Shown piece after piece: positions 1 through 9,130 of a DNA stretch of 64,000 nucleotides. The notes under the pieces were generated by a model. It made no database searches. It had not been told where the DNA came from and saw nothing but the letters and a program-made list of their open reading frames with translations. Position numbers and translations under genes: made by a program. Within the stretch, counting starts at the first letter, position 1; every line of letters begins with the position of its first letter. The stretch comes from Ahaetulla prasina (lineage: Eukaryota > Chordata > Lepidosauria > Squamata > Colubridae), in the NCBI RefSeq assembly GCF_028640845.1, contig NC_080540.1, forward strand, positions 258,898,958-258,962,957. The letters are read 5' to 3'.

Positions 1-458
1 AAGTTCCATTATTTTCCTTTGGAAACAACTTTGCTGTGAAAACAAGGGCATTCTTACTAAAAATATCTCCATTTAATTAAAAGGATTCAGACTTCAGATT
101 CTATGATAGGCTATCAAATGTGGCCTTGAAAATGCAAAGAATGACTTAGTTGAAAGGGTAACTTATCTTTCCATAGAAATTCCACACCCTTCATACGTGT
201 TTGCTTATGTGCTGGTGTACCTTTTGTCTTGAAGATTGACCTGCCTTTATCTGAACGACTCAAATCCCATGACTGTAAGAGAATAAAATACTAACATGCA
301 TTAGGATATTGCTTGTGTGATGAGATAGTACTTCCCAATTTAGCCATAGCTTTTTAAACTGACTAAATGTGGTATGCCAACATGGCCAATCAATACACTT
401 TTACTTTATTCATTTGAGTTAGGCACTGCCCAATTCCAAATGGCTAGATGGGTCACAA
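1..458. other. AT-rich DNA, no gene seen
   Basis: No open frame with recognisable protein similarity, no repeat ends and no splice-flanked exon were found. It is ordinary AT-rich flank before the AAT microsatellite. Confidence 0.6.

Positions 459-536
<78 letters not shown>
459..536. repeat. (AAT)n microsatellite
   Basis: About 26 uninterrupted AAT/TAA units. A tyrosine-run reading frame on the minus strand here is only a by-product of the trinucleotide. The R2/R4-type LINE relic begins just to its right. Confidence 0.97.
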
Positions 537-537
<1 letters not shown>

Positions 538-544
538 CTGAAAA

Positions 545-1595
545 CTTTTGAATATGCACCGCGTTTTATATCCACGAAGTGACATCAAGAGGTTGTACTT
601 GCAAAGAAAAATAGGAGGCAGAGGACTATTGCAAATCCATCAAACTGTAGAAGAAGAAAAATGAAGTTTGAATGATTATGTGAACCAAAGTACAGAAAAA
701 TTGCTGCAGGCTGTGAAAACAGAAAACATTATAAAAACAACAGAAACAAAGGCAGAATATAAGGAAAAACAGCTGGATGACAGATTAAATAGATGGAAAA
801 CCAAAGCTTTGCATGGACAGCACTTTAAAAACATTGAAGGAAAATGTGATGACAACTTGACATGGGCATGGCTTAAGATGGGAACCATCAAGAAAGAAAC
901 GGAAGGTTTAATACTTGCTGCTCAAGAACAAGCACTACAAACTAATGCCATGAAAGTAAAGATACAAAAATCCACCGACAATCCAAACTGCCAACTTTGC
1001 AACAACAAAGTCGAAACTGTTTCACATTTAATATGTGAATGAGCAAAATTGCAAAAAACTGATTACAAAGCTAGACACGACCAAGTTGCTAAATTAATCC
1101 ACTGGTCATTATGTAAAAAATATGACTTGCCTGTATCCAAAAAGTCATAGGAACATAAAGTGGAAAAAGTTATAGAAAATGAGAAGGTGAAGATCTTGTG
1201 GGACTTTCGAATACAGACAGATAGTCACTTGGAACACAACACACCAGATCATAGTTGTCAAAAACTGAAACGTACAATTTATTGACATCGCTGTACCAGG
1301 AGATGCCAGAGTCAAAGAAAAAGAACTGGAAAAAAATCATGAAATATTGTGACCTGGTCATCGAAACTACGGCTATGGATGAAACATGTAACAGTGATAC
1401 TCATTGTCATCGGGGCACTTGGTACCATGTCCAAGAATTTTACAAAACACATCAAGAAATTGCAGCTTCCTGCAATAACACCAGCGGAACTGCAAAAAAC
1501 TGCGCTACTCGGAACATCATATATTTTAAGAAGATACTTGGTTGATACCTAGGATGTTGACAGCAACCCATATCAACCATTAGCACCAGTCAATC
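545..1595 (+). mobile_element. R2/R4 (Dong-type) non-LTR retrotransposon relic, 3' part
   Basis: This is the C-terminal end of a non-LTR retrotransposon of the R2/R4 superclade, whose single ORF ends in a zinc knuckle plus a restriction-like endonuclease instead of an N-terminal AP endonuclease. Visible blocks in order are RKIGGRGLLQI near 610, KKETEGLILAAQEQALQTNA near 892-950, a CxxC...H...C knuckle (CQLCNNKVETVSH) near 990-1025, TPD near 1241, IDIAVPGDARVKEKELEK near 1275-1325, and VIGALGT near 1405. The 5' portion with the polymerase core is missing. Frameshifts and stops separate the blocks, so it is dead. The L2 tail starts immediately after its 3' end. Confidence 0.72.
668..1552 (+). 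pseudogene. R2/R4-type ORF fragment: zinc knuckle plus restriction-like endonuclease
   Basis: Frame 2 is open from 668 to 1042 (about 124 codons) and again from 1349 to 1552. The middle is readable only by shifting frame: TPD is in frame 2 near 1241, the IDIAVPGD block is in frame 3, and GALGT is back in frame 2. In R2-like proteins the PD...D spacing forms the PD-(D/E)XK nuclease centre used to nick the target, and the upstream CCHC knuckle binds nucleic acid. Both landmarks are present but split by a stop after HLICE (about 1042) and by several later stops. Exact clade (R4, Dong or R2) is not settled. Confidence 0.65.
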
Positions 1596-2313
1596 ATATT
1601 TATTTATTTATTTATTTTATTTATTCGATTTGTATACCCCCCTTCTCCCAAAGGACTCAGGGCAGTTCACAGCCAATAAAATACCAAAAAAAAACAACAT
1701 ATAACACAGGTTAAAAACAATATAAAAAATTAATTCAATAAATGGCCTAAAAGTTGGAATAGAATTAAAAACCCCATTTAAAAACCCCATTTAAAAACTA
1801 CATTTAAGCTAGCCCTGCGTGCTGAAACAAAAGCGTCTTCAGCTCGCGGCGGAAGGTCCGGAGGTCGGGGAGTTGATGAAGTCCCAGAGGCAGCTCATTC
1901 CAGAGGGCAGGAGCCCCCACAGAGAAGACCCTCCCCCTGGGGGTCGCCAGCCGACATTGTTTGGCCGACGGTACCCGGAGGAGGCCCTCTCTGTGGGAGC
2001 GCACAGGTCGATGGGAGGCTACTGGTGGCAGTAGGCGGTCCCATAAGTAACCCGGTCCTATGCCATGGAGCGCTTTAAAGATGGTGACCAGCCCCTTGAA
2101 TTGGAGCCGGAAGACCACTAGGAGCCAGTGCAGGCTGCGCAGGAGGGGCGTCACATGGGAGCCACGAGGTGCTCCCTCTATCACCTGCGCAGCCGCATTC
2201 TGGATCAGTTGGAGCTTCCAGGTGCCCTTCAGGGGGAGCCCCATGAAGAGAGCATTGCAGTAGTCCAGGCGGGATGTAACAAGGGCATGAGTGACCGTGC
2301 AAAGGGTATATTT
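1596..2313 (-). mobile_element. L2-clade LINE, 5'-truncated 3' end
   Basis: Minus-strand copy. The TTTA tail lies at 1596-1620, followed by the family hallmark CGCCCTTCTCC...GGACTCAGGGC (here slightly diverged) and the 3' end of the reverse-transcriptase ORF. The minus frame reads HALVTSRLDYCNALFMGLP, LQLIQNAAAQVIEG and WNELPLGLHQLPDLRTFRRE, matching the two longer L2 copies at 15-19.6 kb. It is open for about 180 codons. A short repeat ATATTT at 1596-1601 and 2308-2313 may be the target duplication. It sits directly against the R2/R4 relic. Confidence 0.88.
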
Positions 2314-2366
2314 CAGACACATTTTTAAATGTTCAGTTGTCTGAGTTTCATGTTTCATGTTTAATG

Positions 2367-2645
2367 CAGTGGTGGGTTGCTACTGGTTCTCCCCGGTTCA
2401 GGCGAGCCGGTAGCAGCGATGGTGAGGTGAGAGCGAACCGGTTCACTCTGACTGTCAGCTAGACCCACCCACCCACCCCTGCGATATACCTACCTATATT
2501 CGTTCATTTTTAGCCCAGTTGATAGAGGATGGATTGCCAGGCTTCAGCTGTTCTGAAATGGAATCCACTTGTGTGGAGAGCAAATCACGCACAATGCGCG
2601 TGTGCGAAGCAAACCAGGGGTAACAACGGTTGAAACCCACCACTG
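2367..2645. mobile_element. Non-autonomous hAT element, 8-bp TSD
   Basis: Ends are inverted (CAGTGGTGGGTT at left, AACCCACCACTG at right, with small differences). It is flanked by a perfect 8-bp duplication GTTTAATG at 2359-2366 and 2646-2653, the diagnostic size for hAT. The 279-bp interior has no transposase. The same family occurs at 21248-21539. Confidence 0.9.
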
Positions 2646-2663
2646 GTTTAATGAATAAAAGAG

Positions 2664-2764
2664 ATAATAATAATAATAATAATAATAAAGACAAAATACA
2701 ACAAGAGTTCAAAACAAAACTAACAATACAAAAAAATAAAAACCAGAAGAAGAAGAAGAAGAAG
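2664..2764. repeat. (AAT)n and (AAG)n microsatellites
   Basis: AAT units run over 2664-2689 and AAG units over 2744-2764, separated by A-rich sequence. Together they probably mark the simple-sequence tail of the old minus-strand LINE relic to the right. Confidence 0.85.
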
Positions 2765-2769
2765 ATTGT

Positions 2770-3000
2770 GGATCTGGCCAACAACAAAACTCACAGGAAG
2801 TTCTGGCCTCTCCAGCCCAACCCTAGGAAAAGAGACAGGTCTTCAAGGCCCTCTGGAATGCTGTCATGATGGGAGCTTCCAGATCAGGGGCTTCATTTCA
2901 GAGGGCAGGTGCTGCAACAGAGAAAGCATTACTTCCTGGATCCCAAGATACAGCATTAATTTATTGAAAGGTCCTGAATAATGCCAACCTGGTTCATATC
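2770..3000 (-). mobile_element. Old L2-like LINE 3' relic
   Basis: The text GTCTTCAAGGCCCTCTGGAA and TTCATTTCAGAGGGCAGGTGC corresponds to the complement of the L2 3' coding end, and a related, more decayed stretch occurs at 5500-5640. No frame remains open. The call rests on matching that second relic and the younger L2 copies, so the subfamily is uncertain. Confidence 0.5.
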
Positions 3001-3226
3001 AACCAGGCAGACACCACGGGAGACAAACTATGAAAATAATAAGATGAAAATAATACAATAAAATGAATTTCTAAATCTGGGGCAGTCGCTGGACAACCAC
3101 TTGATTTTTTTCTGCTTGATAGGACTGATTCTTCCAATACAGGACCATATTTTCTTTCAGATTCAGTGATTAATATCTTTTCTTTCAAGATCCTCTGGTG
3201 TTTCTACTTCAAAGTTAATTTTATTG

Positions 3227-3935
3227 AGAGACGACTTCCGGTATCCGGTGGCAACGGACGTCTGGAAGGCTTCTCCTGCCTCCAGTGTCCGAATCCGGCC
3301 GCCGCCGAGGCCCTTAGGGGCCAGGTGTTCCGAAAAGGACACCTGCCGCACGGACGGCTCGCCAGGGGTCTCCCAGCCGATATACAGGACTGGGGGGACC
3401 GATGCTGGCGCGTCCTAGGCTCGGCGGGGTCCGGAGGCTACAGGCCGCGGCCATTACTTTGGTCGTCGCCTGGGCCGCTGTGCCCGGTGACACCGGGGCT
3501 TTGGATTTATAATTGCAGCAGCCTGGTGGTGAACAGGGAACGGAGAAGAATTGAGGAATGAAGAAGGGAAGGGAATATCGGCAAACGTGAGTGGAGTATT
3601 CCGGAGTGCGGGGGGGTTTTTTCTCCCCTGCGACTGGAAGGAGTACGAATCATTTTGGAGAGAGGAGAACTTACGGTTTTGTGGAGCTCTGGAGAAAGAG
3701 GTGATGGAGAAATTTAGGAGGGAGGGTTTGAGGCCCCCCCTCCCTCTGGGGAACAATGGTGGCGTCCAGCTTCCGCCTTCACTATGAGAATCTTGATGAC
3801 ATCACTTCCCTTCGGCTTCCTGGTTGACTAACTGTACTCTGGACTCGTTGCTCCTGTGAGTGCCCCCTGGTGGATCCGGAGGAAATTATAAGGATACTGT
3901 GCTTGCCTGAGGATTTTAAAAAAAATTTTTTTTAA
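3227..3935 (+). promoter_or_regulatory. Probable L1 5' UTR / internal promoter, CpG-rich
   Basis: Immediately after the left TSD the composition changes abruptly from AT-rich flank to GC- and CpG-rich DNA (3230-3480), unlike anything else nearby. In L1 families the 5' UTR carries an internal promoter. No transcription start can be located from sequence alone. Confidence 0.5.
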
Positions 3936-4397
3936 ATGGCAAAAGGTCAGAGACCAACTGCTGGAGAAATGGAGAGAATTCTGGAAAAGTTATCTAATAT
4001 GGACAAGAAACTGGATGAAATAAGAGCAGAAATTGTGACTATCCAAAAGGATTTAAAGGATACTCAACAAGTCTCAGCAGAAAATAAGCAGAAAGTGGAA
4101 GGTCTGGAGGGTGAGATGCGGGCAGTACAGAAAAGAGGGGAGACGACAAGCAATGCTGTGCTTGGACTACAGATGGATAAAATGTCTTATTTTCTTAGGT
4201 TTCAAAATTTGGAAGAAGTGGACCAAGAAGACTTGAGAGATGTTGTGACTAAACTGTTGGGAGAATTTCTTGGGAGAGGTGTTGATTTTATGAATTGGGA
4301 TGTGGATCGAGTTTATAGAGTTAATTCACAATATGCACGCACGCATGCAGTTCCTAGAGAGGTTCATGTCAAATTTGTGAAAAGAGAGACGAGATGA
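3936..4397 (+). pseudogene. L1 ORF1 protein (coiled coil plus RRM), broken C-terminus
   Basis: Open for 153 codons from ATG 3936. Residues about 10-75 are heptad-rich (KLSNMDKKLDEIRAEIVTIQ), the coiled-coil trimerisation region. From about residue 85 the RRM-type core appears, with LRFQNLEE, then DVDRVYRVNS, then PREVHVKFVKR. After FVKRETR a frameshift ends the frame at 4397. The remaining C-terminal domain can still be traced to about 4700 in other frames (RKHRSGALTYRGR, ILRQIPRQVREMRK, GFRWLMPE), so ORF1 was once full length. ORF1p is the RNA-binding chaperone of the L1 ribonucleoprotein. The start codon follows an A/T-rich stretch typical of the UTR end. Confidence 0.82.
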
Positions 4398-5289
4398 AAT
4401 TCTTAGAAAACATAGGAGTGGGGCACTGACTTATAGGGGCAGGAGATAGCCATTCTGAGGCAGATTCCCAGACAGGTACGTGAAATGAGAAAGAAATATT
4501 ATTTTTATCAAGCAAATTGTACCAGAAGGAGTGGGCTTCAGATGGCTGATGCCAGAGGATTGATGATTTTCCGGGAGGGCATTACGAAAAAATTAGTACA
4601 ATTGCGGAGGCTGCGGCCTCGTGGAGGAACACAAAGCCCTCCTGGATTTAGATGACCCAGGAATTGAAGAAGGGAGGTTATAGACCATGGGGCGGAGGCG
4701 GCTGCCGCTGTTGCGCCCTGGAGTTGGGTCAGGCTGAACCCAGAGTTCTGAGATCCAAAACTAGGAAGTGACAAAGATATTTGGTATTGTGTTGGTTTTC
4801 CTTATTCTCTTTCGTATGATATTCTGATTATTCTTGACCCTTCCTTATTGTGTAAGATTGAAACTTAGCTACTTCGTATCACCTGCTTGCCATATGGCTG
4901 TTGTATGTGTTTAAAATTTTGAGTAAAATTCTTATCATGTATAAGAAAAATGAAAATTTACCATACCTGATATGTATTTGCATAAATTTTTTTTGACCAA
5001 TAAAAACTTTTTATAACAAAAAAAAAGTTAATTTTATTGTGCACAAATCTGCTGCTTAAGAAAAACAACCCGGTAAGTTGAGAATCAATATAATACAGAT
5101 GCTGCAAATCAAATCTGGTTTTGTTTGGCAATTCAATTACACAGGTAAACCATTAACAGGAAGAAAACCTCTCTTTGAATTTTACTTAGTCTTGCATGCA
5201 CCCTTTCTCTGCATTTCAACATTATTTTTGATAGATGGCTACTTCTATTGCTCATAATTGCTACTCAATGGCAGCTGGGAAAATTAAGG

Positions 5290-6195
5290 TATAATTTATT
5301 TAAATTTGAATTGATTTATATGGCCACCCATTTCATTAATGCGCAATTGGGTGGCTGATAATAAATTAAAAATGCAATATAAATACAATAGATTTCAAAA
5401 TCAACTGAAGCACAAAGTAGCTATTGAATACCTGGTATACAAAAAGTATCAATAAATTAATCTGCCGGTCTCCATGCTGGAAAAAATAGCCAAGACTTCA
5501 AGGATTTTTGAAAGATGAGAGAATCAGTGGCAACCTAACCTCAGACAATATGGTATCCCAGAGGGCAGGCACAGCTACAGAAAAGGCACACTTTCTCTAT
5601 CCTGCTAGATGACAATCTCTAATAGGTGGTACCCAGAGCATATTCATACTGCTGACCTAATAGGATGGGTAGAAACAATGGAGTAAGCTTCTTTTCAAGT
5701 ACTCCGACCCTATGCCACTAGAGATTTATAGATAATAATCAGTGATCTGATTTGCACTGGAAGCAAACTGGGAGCCTATGAAGCTCCTGGAGGAAAAGTG
5801 TAAAATGGCATACCCATAATTGTCTGCCCAGCTGCATTCTAGATCAATTGAAACTAGATCAGTGATGGCTAAGCTTTTCTGAACCAAGTGCCCAAGGCAC
5901 CCAAATACAATGTGTATGTGCACCCCCCCGCATGCACACACCCTGGCCCCCCACATTCGCGTGATAATAAATTGCCCCCCATGCATGCCCTGCCCCCCAT
6001 GCATGCACATCCCACCCGCCCTGTCCCCCATGCATGCACGGCAGAGACCTGAAGACCAGCTGGCCAGCAGGAGATGCGCTTGCATGCACGGTGGAGCTGA
6101 ACTGGGTGGTCCCATTAGAACTCATTGCAATAATCTATTTGGGAGGCAACCAAAGTTGGGGAGAAAATTGAGAGACCTTGGGCAGACCTCTTGAA
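5290..6195 (-). mobile_element. Old L2-like LINE relic, interrupted
   Basis: Decayed minus-strand L2 3' region. TGATTTATATGGCCACCC near 5310 corresponds to the family tail. ACCCTATGCCACTAGAGATT near 5707, GGAAGCAAACTGGGAGCC near 5760 and GCTGCATTCTAGATCAATTG near 5831 align with 2055-2215 of the younger copy. The alignment resumes at CTCATTGCAATAATC near 6121, after an inserted element at 5860-6120. Confidence 0.62.
5860..6120. mobile_element. hAT-like short element inserted in the L2 relic
   Basis: Begins CAGTGATGGCTAAGCTTTTC, the start of a common squamate hAT-type MITE, and interrupts the L2 alignment exactly. The interior has three CCCATGCATGC units (5978-6030) and is C-rich. The right terminus and the TSD are too decayed to place precisely. 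Confidence 0.5.
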
Positions 6196-6199
6196 GACG

Positions 6200-7256
6200 T
6201 AACATGTTTCCTTTCACTTTTAACCAATGTATCACTTAGCTATGCAATATACCAAAGAAATGAGAAATTAAATAAGTTATCAAAGAAGTGAGAAAATAAA
6301 ACCATATTGTCCCCTTTTCACTTCAGCAAGTATCTAAACAGACGTTTAGCTGAAAAAAGGAAATTGTGACAGAAGAAAGTCACTGCCTTTCTTTTACGAA
6401 TCTCTATCTTTTAGAGCTTCTGGGTTCTATCATCCCACACCACCCAAGACAAAGAAAATCTAATTTTGAATGGGTAATTAGACTTTTAAATATATTTTTT
6501 TAAAAAGATGAATTTGGCACACTTGAATCTTATAATGTGCACCAATATCTCCCAAACTATTCATTATTTTTAGACCACTATATCACCATCAAAAGCTTTT
6601 CAAGACTATTACATAATTTAGGAATCAAAGGAACAGTGCCTGTGAATATATCTTCCTATCCCCCAAATTATTATTTTTTAAATGTAAACAGTTGAATCTG
6701 TTTAAGTGACCAAAATCTATCCGTAAGATAAATCTATTGTAAATACTGTTTTCCCCCCTTTCCAGTGGTATTCTGGTCTACCTTCCATTTGTCAATATGA
6801 TTATATTATGAATGCGTTTAGGGTTATCCTGTTGTATAGTAATTTTGAGTACAGTCTACTTCTGTACTGAAGTACAGTCTACTTCAGACATGTGTATCAA
6901 TGGGCTACACTCTGTTCTTCAGAGATCATTGGTGGAAGAGGGAAGTGCCAATTTATACTTCAAAAAAAGATGATTAAAGGACAACAACATTTTGGTTTTC
7001 CCACATGAAATCTTGAAAATTTGGCAGAAAGATGCCAACATCTCATGAGAATTCATGTGCACATAGAGGTAATGTGTGGTATTTTGATATTTTTGGTCAT
7101 TTAAATATATTTATTTTTTTCTAATTTATATTATTTACCTGACTATTTATCAGAATCTTGTAATTTTGTAATCTCCTAAATACCTTCATTCTAACTTCTG
7201 TTAAATGTCTACATTAGACTTTAGGATAGCTTATTACTTTTGTTTTTTCATATGGG
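6200..7256. other. AT-rich DNA, no gene seen
   Basis: No recognisable frame or repeat end. A 14-bp direct repeat GTACAGTCTACTTC occurs at about 6850 and 6875. Confidence 0.5.
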
Positions 7257-9130
7257 AAATAGAAAGTGTTGACTTTCAAAACCAATTCTTCATGTAATGT
7301 TTTCCCATATGTCAAGCCTTCTGACTACACTTCTGAAGTAACTTGAAGGGGCTTGTTTGGATGAAACATGGTCTGGTGTTTTGTTTGAAAGGATAGAAAA
7401 CATATTTTCTGACAGTTTTCTAGTCTGTACCAAAAAATAATAATAATCTACAGCCCCACAGCCACTTGCTGGAGATGTACCTCAGTGAAATGTCACACCT
7501 GTCAATCAAAATGATTTATTATATTCTCAATTCCAAAGTCATTTGCTGGAACAGAAGCTGAGGTATCTAGAAGCCATTAAGAGTCTTTTAGCCTAAAATA
7601 GGATACATACAAAGAAGCTAAGCAAGATAAATTATATATTCTGTGCAGCAATAATAACATAGTGTGGGCCCTATTGTAATACTGTGAGGTTGGAAATCTT
7701 TTGAGATCAGGCTATAAATAAACATTATTGTTGAGCTCAACTAATGAATATTTTAATGCCAGCACATAGGATGGTTATCTATATTGCATTCACATCTATA
7801 CAATCACATGTTAAATAATATTTAAGCACACAGAGCTTCTGAGATACATCTGGCAGTAAAAATGCAAATGAGTAAAAGTACTTGAGCCAAAATCATGTTT
7901 TTGCTAACTGAATTGGTATATTATAGTGAGAGTTAACTACTTTTACATCACCTACATGAGGAATTAAACCCCTGTTTAACTAACTTCAAATGCACTGAAT
8001 GAATCATAACAGGATTTAACATTGGCACAGCATATTATTAGGATTTACCACAGGAAAGGTTAGAGGGACAAAGTGCAAATAAAATAATCAGCCTAAAAGG
8101 AAAAGAAATTAGAAGAAAGAAGGAATGGAAGAGAGACAATATGGTTGCTGCGATTTGTTCTGCTAGCATGGAAGTTAAGTAATTTTGCCATGCTGGTTTT
8201 TAGTTCAGTAAGTAAGAAGGGCATCAGGTCATGAAACTCAACTTCAAGAATAATATTGCAGCACTTCTCTAACTTCAAAATGTCCCTAAGCCTGTACTCC
8301 TGAATTCTATACTCGTTACTCACTCTTATAAGTGAAAAGCTGGGCATCTCTTCACAAATCTTTTCAAAAACTAACACAAGTCTGATCAATCACAGAACTG
8401 TATTTTATTTGAATGGTTAAGAAGATCTTTATAACAAAATTCATGTCCTATTTTCAACTGATGATATCTGGCGGATAGCTCCCCAGATATATACTTCAGT
8501 AATCAGATATCTTCATATTTGTAGAGAGTAACAGAGCTGATCTTGACAGAAATAGGCAAGAACTGTTTTCTAAGCAAAGGGGCTGAAACATTATTTAAAT
8601 GCCGGATTCACCAGAGTATGAGAAGGAGCGTAAGTGCGGGACTATCACACCTGCAAAATTCTGTTATCACAAGCTCAATAGAACATGGGTTTGATCTTCC
8701 TGTGGGGATGATTTTCTAGTCTGGTCTATCTACTGGGGTTTGGCACACATTCTTGTGGCCAAACATTAATACAATTGTGCAATTGTATTAATTGCAATAT
8801 CCACCAAAACCAGAGGTAGATAAAGCATATGCCTTTATACCTACACAACAAATTGATCTGTTAGGCAGCAATGTTGGCAATGTTGTTACTTCACTGTTGT
8901 TACCCCACCCCCCCAGAAGTCAACCACAACAAAGCTCCAGCCATCAACAAGAAGGGCTCCGCAGATTGATTTGGAAGATTGAATGGCAGCAAAATTTAAC
9001 TGGAAATGGAAGGGGCTGTAAGTTTAATGCTGAAAATCCTATGACCCAACAACGCTCATTTTTTTTGTATTTTGCATAGATTCTAAAAGCCTTTAGATAA
9101 TTTATTTTATTTATTTATTTATTTTATTTG
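7257..9130. repeat. Tandem duplication A, unit 1 (1.87 kb)
   Basis: Nearly identical to 9131-11869. The right end of this unit stops inside the TTTA-rich tail of the L2 copy that is complete only after unit 2 (11841-12262), and joins directly to AATAGAAAG of the unit start. Two bases (GA) are shared at the breakpoint. The unit holds single-copy AT-rich DNA and one copy of the 289-bp segment (7980-8268). Confidence 0.95.

Larger units (their letters stand above)
3227..5023 (+). mobile_element. L1-derived element lacking ORF2 (HAL1-like), perfect 16-bp TSD
   Basis: The element is bounded by AAAGTTAATTTTATTG at 3211-3226 and again at 5024-5039, the right copy following an A-run and AATAAA-like signal at about 5000. 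Between them are a GC/CpG-rich leader (3227-3935), an L1 ORF1 (from 3936) and an AT-rich 3' UTR (about 4760-5010). No reverse transcriptase or endonuclease segment is present. The intact TSD and complete 5' leader argue that it integrated as a roughly 1.8-kb unit by L1-type target-primed insertion. This layout resembles the mammalian HAL1 ('half-L1') elements. The alternative is an ordinary L1 that lost ORF2 after insertion. Confidence 0.8.
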
